This document shows positions 1-8,275 of a DNA stretch of 64,000 bases, in pieces. Source of the stretch: a bacterium (GTDB taxonomy: Bacteria > Bacillota > Clostridia > Lachnospirales > Lachnospiraceae); the NCBI GenBank assembly GCA_023663725.1, contig JAMPGX010000001.1, positions 248,001 to 312,000 of the forward strand. The letters are read 5' to 3'. Under the pieces are notes generated by a model. That model saw only the letters and a list, made by a program, of their open reading frames with translations, searched no databases and was not told the DNA's origin. Position numbers and translations under genes: made by a program. Numbering within the stretch: the stretch's first letter is position 1; each line of letters begins with the position of its first letter.

Positions 1-85
1 CGCACATGGCCTCCAGGCTCGAATAGTAATCTCTGAGCTTCAGATTGACAAAGCTCAACAACATAACAGGGTCCTTGGGTATCAT
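1..85 (-). CDS. DUF4250 domain protein (N-terminal part, runs off the window)
   Basis: The 28 visible codons begin MIPKDPVMLLSFVNLKLRDY, which matches the usual start of the small (about 60 residue) DUF4250 proteins of Clostridia. The function of that family is unknown. The ATG overlaps the TGA of the upstream GH1-isomerase gene (ATGA), so it is probably translationally coupled to the mannan operon, although its relation to mannan use is not established. Only the N-terminus is in the window. Confidence 0.75.
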   Translation of the reverse strand, partial: MIPKDPVMLLSFVNLKLRDYYSSLEAMC

Positions 86-2406
86 AAAGCCTCCTTCCTC
101 TCCATTGCGGTAGAAGCAATAATCTCCATATCGCCCAGCATTTCCACGCGTCCATAGCCCGCGGGAATCAACAATTGCGCTCCCTTTCCCACGCTGTAGC
201 CCTCGATAATGCCTGTTCCCTCTATCACGCTGACGATCAGGAAGGGATGCTCCTGATGAAATTGGAAGGAATCCTTCACCACCAGCTTCCACACCTTGTA
301 ATAGGCGCTCTCCGCCAGCAGATTCCAGGTATTCGGCGGCTGCGGCTGCCCTCTCTTGATCGCCGTCCGCTCCGTCTCATCCGGCACATTGATCACGTCA
401 ATGCTCTGAGCCAGATGAAGCTGGCGGGGCTTACCGTCCACCAGGCGTCCATAATCATAGATCCGGTAGGTGATATCGCTGCTCTGCTGCGTCTCCAGAA
501 TCAGGAAACCGCCCGTGATGGCATGCACTGTGCCAGGGTTGATCTGAATCACATCCCCCTTTCGCACCGGCACCCGACGAATCAACTCCTCATAGCGCCC
601 CTGCTCCACCATCTCCCTCAGCTCCGCGCGGCTATGGGCATGGTGTCCCACCACCAGCTCCGCGCCCTCCTCGCAGTCCATGATATACCAGCACTCAGTC
701 TTTCCAAATGGCGCCTTCTCTTTTTCCCGTGCATAGGTATCGTCGGGATGTACCTGGATACTCAGATCGCTCTTCGCGTCGATGATCTTGACCAGCAGGG
801 GAAACTCCTCATAGGAGAGATTCCCGAACATCTCTCTGTGCTCTCTGTACAGTCTGGACAGAGTCTGCCCCGCATATCTCCCCTGGCTGACGCGGCAGTC
901 CCCGTGAGGGTGGGCGCTGACAGCCCAACACTCCCCGATGGCTTCGCCGTCCGCGTGATAGGGGAACTGTGTCACCAGCCGCCGTCCGCCCCACACACAT
1001 TCCTTCAGAACCGGCTCCAGATGCAGGATCTCTCCGCCAGTCCTGTTCATAGCCAGCGCCGCACCGTTAGTGTCCATAATCTTCTGATACCAGCGAGCAC
1101 TGTCCTTGACAATGCGCTGCTGGTTGCGATAGTCCACATACACCAGACCGAAGCGCTCGTGATAACCGTTAGTCCACTCAAAATTGTCCAGAAATGTCCA
1201 CAGGAAATACCCTCTGACATCCACGCCCTCGTCTACGGCCCGCTGCAACTGGTACAGGTATTTTTCCAGAAAATCAATGCGGTTCGGATCATGCACCTTG
1301 CCGTCCAGCGACACCGTATCATGACAGGAGATGCCATTTTCCGTGATATACAGAGGCATATGATAGCGCTCGTACAGGAACTTGCAGCTATAGTAGAGGC
1401 ATTCCGGCGTCACTGGCCACTGGATCGCCGTCTTGGGAAAGCCCGGATAACGGTTCACATATTCCACGCCGCCGTCCGAAGCCCGCCGCACCATATACCC
1501 ATTGTAGACATTCTGTCCCATGAAATCCAGAGGTTGGGAGATCAGCTCCATATCCTCCTCGGTGATCTCAGGCAGATACTCGGCAAAGCGCTCAAGGCCC
1601 TCCTGCGGATAATGCCCCAGCAGCACAGGGTCGCTGTACCAGGACACATTCCAGGTCCAATTGTCCATCGGATTACGCAGTCCAAAATATACCTCCCGTG
1701 CCGCCTCGATATCCTCCGGGCTGTCAGTGGCGGGGATAGCCACGCCGCAGGTAGGCGCAAATCCCACCTTGACAGGCCCCCTGGCATATTTTCTCAGATT
1801 GATTACCGCCTGCCCGTGCGCTTTGAGGGCATTGTGGGCAACCTGAAAGGTCTCCCTGTAGGAGAGCTTCAGTCCCGGCGCAGCCTCTCCGCGCAGATGC
1901 CCCAACCCCACAAAGCACTGAGGCTCATTCAGCGTAAAAAAGTACTGGCAGTCCTCGGAGAAATTCTCCGCCACCACCCTCGCGTACTCTCCAAACCATT
2001 CCACGCTCTCCGGATTCAGCCAGCCGCCCCTGTCCTGCAGCGCCTGGGGATACTCCCAGTGAAACAGCGTCAGGTAGGGCTCTATGCCATTGGCGCGCAT
2101 CTCCCGCAGCATATCCTTGTAGTAGTCGATTCCAGCCTGGTTGACCTGGCCGGTTCCCTCCGGCAGAATCCTGGCCCAGTTCAACGAAAAGCGGTAGTTT
2201 TTTACCCCGAGCATTCTCATCAGTGCAAAATCCTCTTTGTACCGATGAATATGATCGCAGGCCACCCTCGCGTCCTGCCCCTCGTATATCCTTCCCTCCT
2301 CGCAGAAGGTGTCCCACACGGTCTTGCCGCAGCCGTCCTGAGGGTCTCTGCCCTCGACCTGAAAAGCGCTGTCCGCAACGCCCCACACAAAATTCTCACC
2401 AAACAT
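82..2406 (-). CDS. Fusion of GH1 beta-glycosidase and class I mannose-6-phosphate isomerase
   Basis: Residues 1 to about 445 are a full GH1 (beta/alpha)8 glycosidase: WGVADSAFQVEG at the start, acid/base Glu161 in TLNEP, nucleophile Glu356 in YITENG. Residues about 459 to 774 are a full-length class I mannose-6-phosphate isomerase: LEPVLKECVWGGRRL, metal ligands in QVHP (His553), Glu571 in KTECWY and His628 in INPGTVHAI, then ETQQSSDITYR. No signal peptide, so cytoplasmic. The GH1 half would remove terminal glucose (or mannose) from mannan-derived oligosaccharides. The isomerase half would convert Man-6-P, arising from Man-1-P released by the neighbouring GH130, to Fru-6-P. Both active sites look intact and there is no stop or frameshift at the junction. 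The sugar specificity of the GH1 half cannot be read from sequence. Confidence 0.9.
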   Translation of the reverse strand: MFGENFVWGVADSAFQVEGRDPQDGCGKTVWDTFCEEGRIYEGQDARVACDHIHRYKEDFALMRMLGVKNYRFSLNWARILPEGTGQVNQAGIDYYKDMLREMRANGIEPYLTLFHWEYPQALQDRGGWLNPESVEWFGEYARVVAENFSEDCQYFFTLNEPQCFVGLGHLRGEAAPGLKLSYRETFQVAHNALKAHGQAVINLRKYARGPVKVGFAPTCGVAIPATDSPEDIEAAREVYFGLRNPMDNWTWNVSWYSDPVLLGHYPQEGLERFAEYLPEITEEDMELISQPLDFMGQNVYNGYMVRRASDGGVEYVNRYPGFPKTAIQWPVTPECLYYSCKFLYERYHMPLYITENGISCHDTVSLDGKVHDPNRIDFLEKYLYQLQRAVDEGVDVRGYFLWTFLDNFEWTNGYHERFGLVYVDYRNQQRIVKDSARWYQKIMDTNGAALAMNRTGGEILHLEPVLKECVWGGRRLVTQFPYHADGEAIGECWAVSAHPHGDCRVSQGRYAGQTLSRLYREHREMFGNLSYEEFPLLVKIIDAKSDLSIQVHPDDTYAREKEKAPFGKTECWYIMDCEEGAELVVGHHAHSRAELREMVEQGRYEELIRRVPVRKGDVIQINPGTVHAITGGFLILETQQSSDITYRIYDYGRLVDGKPRQLHLAQSIDVINVPDETERTAIKRGQPQPPNTWNLLAESAYYKVWKLVVKDSFQFHQEHPFLIVSVIEGTGIIEGYSVGKGAQLLIPAGYGRVEMLGDMEIIASTAMERKEAL

Positions 2407-2413
2407 ATTTCCC

Positions 2414-3532
2414 TCATCTCCCCGATACGATCACAGAAGTCAGATAGAATCCGGACGCATCATTTTCATGTGTCCGGCACAACTCAATCCGCACATGATG
2501 CTCCTCCGGCTCCTCCTTTTCAAAAATGGTGGTCAGCGCCAGCAGATCGCCCCAGCTCTCGTCAAACTCGCCATCCAGCAGCACAGCCTCAGCCTCATCG
2601 CCATCCACGATCACTCTGGCTGCGGGAGCGGGCTTGTGGATGGTGCGGCGGTATTGCACAGCCAGAGCGCTGCCCGTCACGGCAAACTCCAAATATGCCC
2701 CCTCTTGCCAGGCTTCCCAGCCACATCTGAAAATATCGGTGATATGGCTCTGGGGAGTGTGGTCCTCGACAAAGCCCTCCGACGCTGTCACCTCCAGATT
2801 GGAGTTGCGCAGGCGCAAGGAATCCTCATAGCGGTTGCGCGTCATCGAGGCGACCGGATATGCCGGCTCTACCTCCGGCACATCGACCTGGGCATACACG
2901 CCATCCAGAAAATACTTTATCGTGTCCGCCAGCATGACATGCCCCCTGTCATTGGGATGCAGATCGTCGGCGGTCACAGTCTCCGCCGCCAGCTCCCCCG
3001 CCGCAATCCTCGCGTGGACATTGTTCTTGATGCTGAGGCACGGCAGATCGTAATATCTGCCCACCGCGGTATGTATCTCCTCGGTGCTGACGCCAGTGCT
3101 GAAAAAGGAATTGTGGAGCAGCACCACTGCTGGAAGAGACGGTGAGGTGTACACATGGCGCACCAGTCCCTCATAGGTCTCCTTGAAATGGTCCGTATTC
3201 TCATCGTTGACGCTGAACTCAATAAACACCAGATCCGGCTTGTCACAGAGCAGATCCTCATCCGCGCGGGCCGCGCCGAACTGAGAGGTGGTAGCCCCGA
3301 TTCCCGCGTTGATATACCCCACATCAGTATGCGGAAAATGCTCCTTCCACCACTGACAGCTTAGATGTGCATAGCATTTCTCCGGCGTCGTAGCCCCACT
3401 CCCCATCGTGATAGAGCCTCCCAGATAACCGATGGTCACCGGCTCCCCGCCGCGCGCCCGCAGCATGACATTTTTCAGCCTCTTCTGATTGCCCCGATTC
3501 ACCACAATCGCATCCAGATATTTGTCCGACAT
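2414..3532 (-). CDS. SGNH/GDSL carbohydrate acetylesterase, CE17-like
   Basis: 372 residues. The N-terminal SGNH hydrolase domain has the serine block GYLGGSITMGSGA near residue 35, a VNDENTD block, and the catalytic Asp-His motif DDLHPNDRGH near residue 190. The C-terminal part (from about residue 230) is beta-rich, consistent with an appended carbohydrate-binding module as in the Roseburia mannan esterase RiCE17 (known family architecture). No signal peptide, so it would deacetylate imported mannooligosaccharides. It sits between the CE2 esterase and the GH1-isomerase gene in the same operon; a strong AGGAGGAG site precedes the ATG. The assignment to CE17 rather than a generic SGNH family rests on context and overall architecture. 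Confidence 0.75.
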   Translation of the reverse strand: MSDKYLDAIVVNRGNQKRLKNVMLRARGGEPVTIGYLGGSITMGSGATTPEKCYAHLSCQWWKEHFPHTDVGYINAGIGATTSQFGAARADEDLLCDKPDLVFIEFSVNDENTDHFKETYEGLVRHVYTSPSLPAVVLLHNSFFSTGVSTEEIHTAVGRYYDLPCLSIKNNVHARIAAGELAAETVTADDLHPNDRGHVMLADTIKYFLDGVYAQVDVPEVEPAYPVASMTRNRYEDSLRLRNSNLEVTASEGFVEDHTPQSHITDIFRCGWEAWQEGAYLEFAVTGSALAVQYRRTIHKPAPAARVIVDGDEAEAVLLDGEFDESWGDLLALTTIFEKEEPEEHHVRIELCRTHENDASGFYLTSVIVSGR

Positions 3533-3552
3533 CTTGACTCCTCCTATTCCTG

Positions 3553-4659
3553 CTATGCCCAGAAAGCATAGGTCGCATTCAGTTGTTCGATATATCCCGC
3601 CAGTTCCTCCGCCATCCGCTCCGCCTCCGGCCTGCGGATATGTCCCTTCGTGCCCACGCTGTTATTGCTGTAGGCAAAATAGTGAATATGCTCATCCGCC
3701 TTCTCTTTCACCACCTGCTCTATGGCCCGATCCCAGCTCTTGTCATGCTCCAGAATCGTGGTCTTGCAGATGATGTGCGCGTCCGGATAGATGCCGCGCA
3801 GGGTGCCCAGGAAGTCTCCATATGCCTCCCGCCAGCGCCTGGCCTTCTCCCCGTCATAGTCCGCCGCCATATAGTCCTCGGGGTGATTGTCATTCTGTCC
3901 AAAGGCCAGAATCACGACATGGGGCACATACCGCGTGAAATCCCAGATCTTGGGCTGGCAGAGATTCGGGTGGTACTGAAGCTTGTCATACAGCCATATC
4001 ATTCCTCTCGCGTCCGGCTCGTTGAAATATCCGGTGCGGTCCAGCAGCGCTATGCCTCCCTGCGCCACATCATGGAGCTGTGCCCCAAGCCGCCTGGCAG
4101 TCAGCCAGGCATAGGAATAATAGCTGTTGGAGTACTCCCCGTTGTGCTGCGGGTCAGGCAGTCCGCAGTATTCGACCGCCTCTGATACCTCTCCGGCGGA
4201 CACGGAGTCCCCGAATACTTCTATCCTGCGGTCAGGCAGCGGCTCCGGAGGCAGGAGCCTGCCACCCTCCGCCAGCAGAAAACCGTGAAACAATGCCATA
4301 TGGCAGGAATCCATGCGCTTGAACAGGCACAACTCATGTTCACCCTCACCCAGATTGTCTCCCAGCGTCAAGATCGTATCGCCCTCGTCCGCCAGATCTC
4401 CCCGATATTGTGTTCCATCCAGTATCCAGCCCATGCAGCTGGTCCAGTAGGAGCGGATATTGGTAAAAACCGCTCTGATACGGCTGCCTGTAAAGCGTAT
4501 TCTGACGAAGCTGGCCGGATACACCATCAGGGCCCCGTCCTCCCGCTCGCGGTCAATCCGACCGCAATATTGAAGCGCCTCCTCCCGCCAGGAGATGATC
4601 TGCTCTCCCCCGTCAGCATAACGCTGCAAATATTCTGTATGCATATTTTCCTGATCCAT
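3553..4659 (-). CDS. CE2-family acetyl esterase
   Basis: About 368 residues. The N-terminal half is the jelly-roll domain typical of CE2 (motifs VRIRFTGSRIRAVF and SCMGWILDG). It is followed by an SGNH hydrolase domain with IEVFGDSVSAGE (catalytic Ser), an FGQND block, and the late His in GTKGHIRRP. The usual Asp two residues before that His is not evident; some CE2 enzymes are known to work with a Ser-His dyad. I chose the ATG with GAGAGGAAACG upstream; a frame-open extension upstream (to 4755) lacks such a site. CE2 plus CE17 together are known to remove all acetyls from beta-mannan in Roseburia, which fits this locus. Confidence 0.8.
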   Translation of the reverse strand: MDQENMHTEYLQRYADGGEQIISWREEALQYCGRIDREREDGALMVYPASFVRIRFTGSRIRAVFTNIRSYWTSCMGWILDGTQYRGDLADEGDTILTLGDNLGEGEHELCLFKRMDSCHMALFHGFLLAEGGRLLPPEPLPDRRIEVFGDSVSAGEVSEAVEYCGLPDPQHNGEYSNSYYSYAWLTARRLGAQLHDVAQGGIALLDRTGYFNEPDARGMIWLYDKLQYHPNLCQPKIWDFTRYVPHVVILAFGQNDNHPEDYMAADYDGEKARRWREAYGDFLGTLRGIYPDAHIICKTTILEHDKSWDRAIEQVVKEKADEHIHYFAYSNNSVGTKGHIRRPEAERMAEELAGYIEQLNATYAFWA

Positions 4660-4697
4660 CGTTTCCTCTCCGCGCGCGCAGCGCTGTTTTGCATATT

Positions 4698-5876
4698 TTA
4701 TCTGCCCAGCAGCTCCAGGTTCCTGCCGATCAATTCGCATCTCTGCGCCACACATTCCACACTGCGCAGGGGGTCCTCCGGCGTATGGAACACATAGTCA
4801 ATCAACTTGTCAACGGTGGTCGTAGCCACATGCATTCGGGTATCGCTGGAGGCATAGTAGATATAGACGTCTCCATTCTCCATGGCGATAGCTCCGTTCG
4901 TGAACACCACGTTGGAGACGTCGCCCACGCGCTCGGTCCCTCTGGGGCCGAGCAACAGGCCAGACGGCTCCGCGATCACTCTGGCAGGGTCATCCAGAGC
5001 GGTTGCGAAAGCATAGATCACATACCGCAGCCCCGCCGCCGTGTTACGCACGCCGTGGGCGATATGGAGCCATCCCCGATCTGTCTTGATCGGAACTGCT
5101 CCCGCGCCGTTCTTCACCTCGGTGATCGTGTGATATTTTCTCGTGCTGGTAATGATCTCCTCATCGATCACCGCGTTGGTGATATCCTCGCACAGTCCAA
5201 AGCCAATGCCTCCGCCTGAGCCTGTATCGATAAAGTCATCCATGGGCCTGGTGTAAAACGCGTACTTGCCATTCACAAACTCAGGATGCAGCACGACATT
5301 TCTCTGCTGGGGAGAGTTCAGCGTCCTCAGATTGGGCAGACGCTCCCAGTCCCTCAGATTCCTGGTGCGCACGATACCCGCCGCCGCCACCGCCGCGGAC
5401 AGATCGCCCACAGAGGTATCCTTGCTCTCAGAGCAGAACACGCCATATATCCAACCATCCTCATGCTGGGTCAGCCGCATGTCATACACATTGGTTTCCT
5501 CCGGACAGGTGTCCGGCAGCAGGATCGGATAGTCCCAGAACCGAAAATTGTCTATGCCATTGTCACTCTCCGCCACGGCAAAAAATGACTTTCTGTCGTT
5601 ACCCTCCACCCTGGCTACCAGATAGAATTTCCCGTCCAGATAGATAGCGCCGGAATTCATCACCGCATTGATGCCCAGTCTCTCCAGGAAATAGGGATTG
5701 GTCTCCCTGTTTAAGTCATATCGCCAGTGCAGCGGCGCATGCTCCCTTGTCAGCACCGGATAGCGATAGCGCTCATACAATCCGTTGTAGAACTCCGTGT
5801 CCACCTCATTTTTCCTGGCCAGCAGCTTTTCCTGCTTTGCCGCCAGATCATAATATTTTTCATGTATCACTGCCAT
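4698..5876 (-). CDS. GH130 phosphorylase, probably mannosylglucose phosphorylase (GH130_1)
   Basis: 392 residues with a five-bladed propeller signature of GH130: [19 protein letters not shown], then the general-acid Asp in NVYDMRLT, and [11 protein letters not shown] plus FYTRPMDDF near the centre. The length and the [14 protein letters not shown] block fit subfamily 1 (4-O-beta-mannosyl-glucose phosphorylase), longer than the roughly 330-residue mannooligosaccharide phosphorylases of subfamily 2. Reaction: Man-beta-1,4-Glc plus phosphate gives mannose-1-phosphate and glucose. The adjacent epimerase gene ends 3 bases upstream; epimerase and phosphorylase normally act in sequence. The product needs a phosphomannomutase, which is not in the window, before the isomerase half of the GH1 fusion can act. 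Confidence 0.85.
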   Translation of the reverse strand: MAVIHEKYYDLAAKQEKLLARKNEVDTEFYNGLYERYRYPVLTREHAPLHWRYDLNRETNPYFLERLGINAVMNSGAIYLDGKFYLVARVEGNDRKSFFAVAESDNGIDNFRFWDYPILLPDTCPEETNVYDMRLTQHEDGWIYGVFCSESKDTSVGDLSAAVAAAGIVRTRNLRDWERLPNLRTLNSPQQRNVVLHPEFVNGKYAFYTRPMDDFIDTGSGGGIGFGLCEDITNAVIDEEIITSTRKYHTITEVKNGAGAVPIKTDRGWLHIAHGVRNTAAGLRYVIYAFATALDDPARVIAEPSGLLLGPRGTERVGDVSNVVFTNGAIAMENGDVYIYYASSDTRMHVATTTVDKLIDYVFHTPEDPLRSVECVAQRCELIGRNLELLGR

Positions 5877-5879
5877 CTC

Positions 5880-7079
5880 TCAAGCCCTCCCGCTATCCTG
5901 CGCAGCTGTGCGCTTTATGATCTCCATACACATACGCCCGTTGTGATAGGGACATTTCCACGGCTCCACAATGGGCTTATCCAGATCCGGCCTGCCGCTC
6001 GCGTCCGTGCGCCAGTACCACTCGGAGCCCGCTCTGGAGTCAACCATATACTCCCTGATAAACCGCCAGATGTTCTCAGCCGCCTTGAGGAAATACTCCT
6101 TATCCGGCGCTTTCTGCCAGGCGTTGTAGAATCCCACCACGCTCTCCGCCTGCACCCACCAGATTCGCCACTCGTCGTCCACTCCCCGCTCGCACTCGTT
6201 TTTCAGAGAATGGGCGCTGTAGGCCGTCTCATACACATTCTGTTCCAGGTCGGCGGTGATGGGAGCCATCTTCCGCGCGTAAGCGGGGTCGCCCAGCACG
6301 GCCACGCCCCGATCCACCAGCCACGCGGTCTCGATATCGTGCCCATACGAGTGCAGATCAATCAGACTGTTCATGTCATTGTCGAAAAAAACCTCCTGCC
6401 TGTGTAATGCGGGGTTATATATTTTATCCGCAATCAGGTCCATCATCCAACGGAGCTTCACCGCCGCCGTCTCATCTCCGGACACCCGCAGCAGCTCCGT
6501 GTACGCCTCGAACACATGGAGCAGCGTGTTCATGGTGCGGTCCGCCATAACGCCATTCTCCGACAGCTTGTCATTGTCCGCCGGCTGGAAATTGACGTCC
6601 AGCGCCTCCTTGTAGCCATGCTCGTCAAAGCATTTGCTCTCGATCACCCCCCGAAGCTCCCTCGCCATGTTCAGAGCCTCCTCACAGCCGGAGGCCGCAT
6701 AATAGCTCGACAGGGCATAGACGGCAAAAGCCTGATTGTAGGTGTGCTTCGTGGTATCCTCCGGCCGACCGTCATAGGTTACAGACCAGTAGACGCCTCC
6801 CCTGCTCTCATCCAGACAGTGCTCCTTCATAAACAAATAGGCATGGTCCGCATATTCCCTCAGTCGCTGATCCTGCAGCACCATCCACGCGTTGGAGAAA
6901 AACCACAGAATCCTGCTGTTCAGGATACAGCCCTTGACCGCCCTGCGGTCCACTCTCAGCTCCGCGTCCATCCAGCCATAGAATCCGCCGTACTCCTCGT
7001 CCTTGAGCTTCTCCCAGAACGGCAGCAGCTTGTTCACCAGATGCTCCCTCATCTCCATTGCCATATCCATCTCTCTCAT
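5880..7079 (-). CDS. AGE-family epimerase, probably cellobiose/mannobiose 2-epimerase
   Basis: 399 residues, the usual length of the (alpha/alpha)6-barrel N-acylglucosamine 2-epimerase family. Visible family motifs are NSRILWFFSNAW, KHTYNQAFAVYALS, HSYGHDIETAWL, WWVQAESV and EWYWR, which carry the conserved His and Trp residues of the barrel pocket. In this context it should convert the reducing-end mannose of mannobiose to glucose for the GH130 enzyme. There are several in-frame ATGs at the start (codons 1, 4, 6, 8). The purine-rich stretch before codon 1 is almost directly adjacent to it, so codon 4 (7070) is an equally good start. Upstream lies a 17-bp tandem repeat that overlaps the lacI stop. 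Confidence 0.85.
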   Translation of the reverse strand: MREMDMAMEMREHLVNKLLPFWEKLKDEEYGGFYGWMDAELRVDRRAVKGCILNSRILWFFSNAWMVLQDQRLREYADHAYLFMKEHCLDESRGGVYWSVTYDGRPEDTTKHTYNQAFAVYALSSYYAASGCEEALNMARELRGVIESKCFDEHGYKEALDVNFQPADNDKLSENGVMADRTMNTLLHVFEAYTELLRVSGDETAAVKLRWMMDLIADKIYNPALHRQEVFFDNDMNSLIDLHSYGHDIETAWLVDRGVAVLGDPAYARKMAPITADLEQNVYETAYSAHSLKNECERGVDDEWRIWWVQAESVVGFYNAWQKAPDKEYFLKAAENIWRFIREYMVDSRAGSEWYWRTDASGRPDLDKPIVEPWKCPYHNGRMCMEIIKRTAAQDSGRA

Positions 7080-7099
7080 CCCCCTTTTCCCTTATTTTT

Positions 7100-7167
7100 C
7101 TTATTCTTCTATTTCGCTTATTCTTCTTTTTTGCTTATTCTTCTTTTTCCCTTATTCCTGATTTAAG
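7100..7167. repeat. 17-bp tandem repeat at the lacI/epimerase junction
   Basis: Four consecutive 17-bp units start at 7100, 7117, 7134 and 7151. The plus-strand core is CTTATTCTTCT followed by six variable bases; a partial unit precedes at 7091. The last unit contains the lacI stop codon (TTA at 7152-7154), so the array looks like repeated duplication of the 3' end of lacI. On the transcribed strand it is an A/G-rich tract with repeated GAATAAG, ending just before the epimerase ribosome binding site. Confidence 0.85.
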
Positions 7168-8204
7168 CTCCTCACGCTGTCTCTGATCACGATATCCCCC
7201 TCCACAATATACATATTGCCGCGACCCTTATCGTCACCCTTGCCGCAGCAAGAGCTGCGTCTCTCATCGCCGTCAAGCCTGCGGATCAACAGCTGGATGC
7301 CTGTCTCCGCCATCTTCGTCATATTGACGGAATAGGTGGTGATCGGCACGTCGCACAGTCCGGGATACAGCCAGTCATCATACCCCACCACAGAGATGTC
7401 CTCTGGAACCCGATACCCCGCCTCCCGCAGACTCCTGACCATCCTGCCCGCAGTCAGATCGCTGTTGCAGACAAAGGCCGTCGGCAGTTCCGCGGGCAGG
7501 GCAATCGTCTCAAAACAGAACACGCTGTTTTTCTCCCTGTCCCTGAGCACCCAGTCCTCCCGCAGCTGAGTCTCATGCTCCATCAGCGATTTCAGATACC
7601 CCAGATATCTGTCCATGATACTCTCTGTCGCCAGTGTGGTTCCCACAAAGCCGATCTTCCTGTGGCCCATCTGGAACAGATAGTTGGTCATCTGGTATGC
7701 GCCATAAAAATTGTTGCTGATCACGCAGTCCTCCCGCAATTGAGGGTCGTAGAAATCCATGTAAACCACGGGCATTCTGCACTTTTTCTTCAGCATCCGC
7801 AGATATTCGGTCGGGATACTGCCCAATATGATCAGAGCGTCAATCTTGTCTCCCTGTACCAGTTTTGGCTCCTCCAGAACCTTTTGGCGGCTGTCGTCCA
7901 GCATCTCCAGGATCACGTAACAATTCTCCTGTCCGGCGCAGGTAATCATCCTCTGATAGAACTCCCAATAGAAGGTCGCGTACTTCTCCGCATATACCTC
8001 GCTCATGAGCACTCCGATATTGTAGCCGCGCTGCCGCTCCTGTCTGGTGCTGGCCGGCGTCTGATATCCCATCTCCTCCGCCAGTGCCTTGATGCGCCCG
8101 CGCAGCTCCTCGCTGACGCCCTTCTGATCGGCCAATGCCTTGGACACCGTCACCGTGCTGACGCCCAGCCGCTTTGCAATGTCTGACATTCTCACCTTTG
8201 CCAT
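7152..8204 (-). CDS. LacI-family transcriptional regulator
   Basis: 350 residues. The N-terminal LacI helix-turn-helix reads VRMSDIAKRLGVSTVTVSKA (residues 3-22), with the hinge following; then a periplasmic-binding-like effector domain (YNIGVLMSE from about residue 65, VVYMDFYD, HRKIGFVG, TAFVCNSDLTAGRMV, ISVVGYDDW). It lies inside the mannan operon between the GH36 and epimerase genes and is the obvious local regulator, probably responding to a manno- or galactomanno-oligosaccharide (inference). A GAGAGGGCGG purine tract precedes the ATG. Confidence 0.9.
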   Translation of the reverse strand: MAKVRMSDIAKRLGVSTVTVSKALADQKGVSEELRGRIKALAEEMGYQTPASTRQERQRGYNIGVLMSEVYAEKYATFYWEFYQRMITCAGQENCYVILEMLDDSRQKVLEEPKLVQGDKIDALIILGSIPTEYLRMLKKKCRMPVVYMDFYDPQLREDCVISNNFYGAYQMTNYLFQMGHRKIGFVGTTLATESIMDRYLGYLKSLMEHETQLREDWVLRDREKNSVFCFETIALPAELPTAFVCNSDLTAGRMVRSLREAGYRVPEDISVVGYDDWLYPGLCDVPITTYSVNMTKMAETGIQLLIRRLDGDERRSSCCGKGDDKGRGNMYIVEGDIVIRDSVRSLNQE

Positions 8205-8275
8205 CGCTTGATCCGCCCTCTCTCGTCCGTCTCACCGCCTGCTGCGGGGAATGCATTCCCTCCGGCCGCCCCCTG

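Noticed and set aside
175-2730. Long open frame on the plus strand opposite the GH1-isomerase gene
   Set aside because: It is antisense to two genes with clear motifs, has no ribosome site and its translation is His/Leu/Arg-rich with no motif; GC-rich minus-strand genes create such open frames. The same applies to 28672-30306 and 57713-59590.
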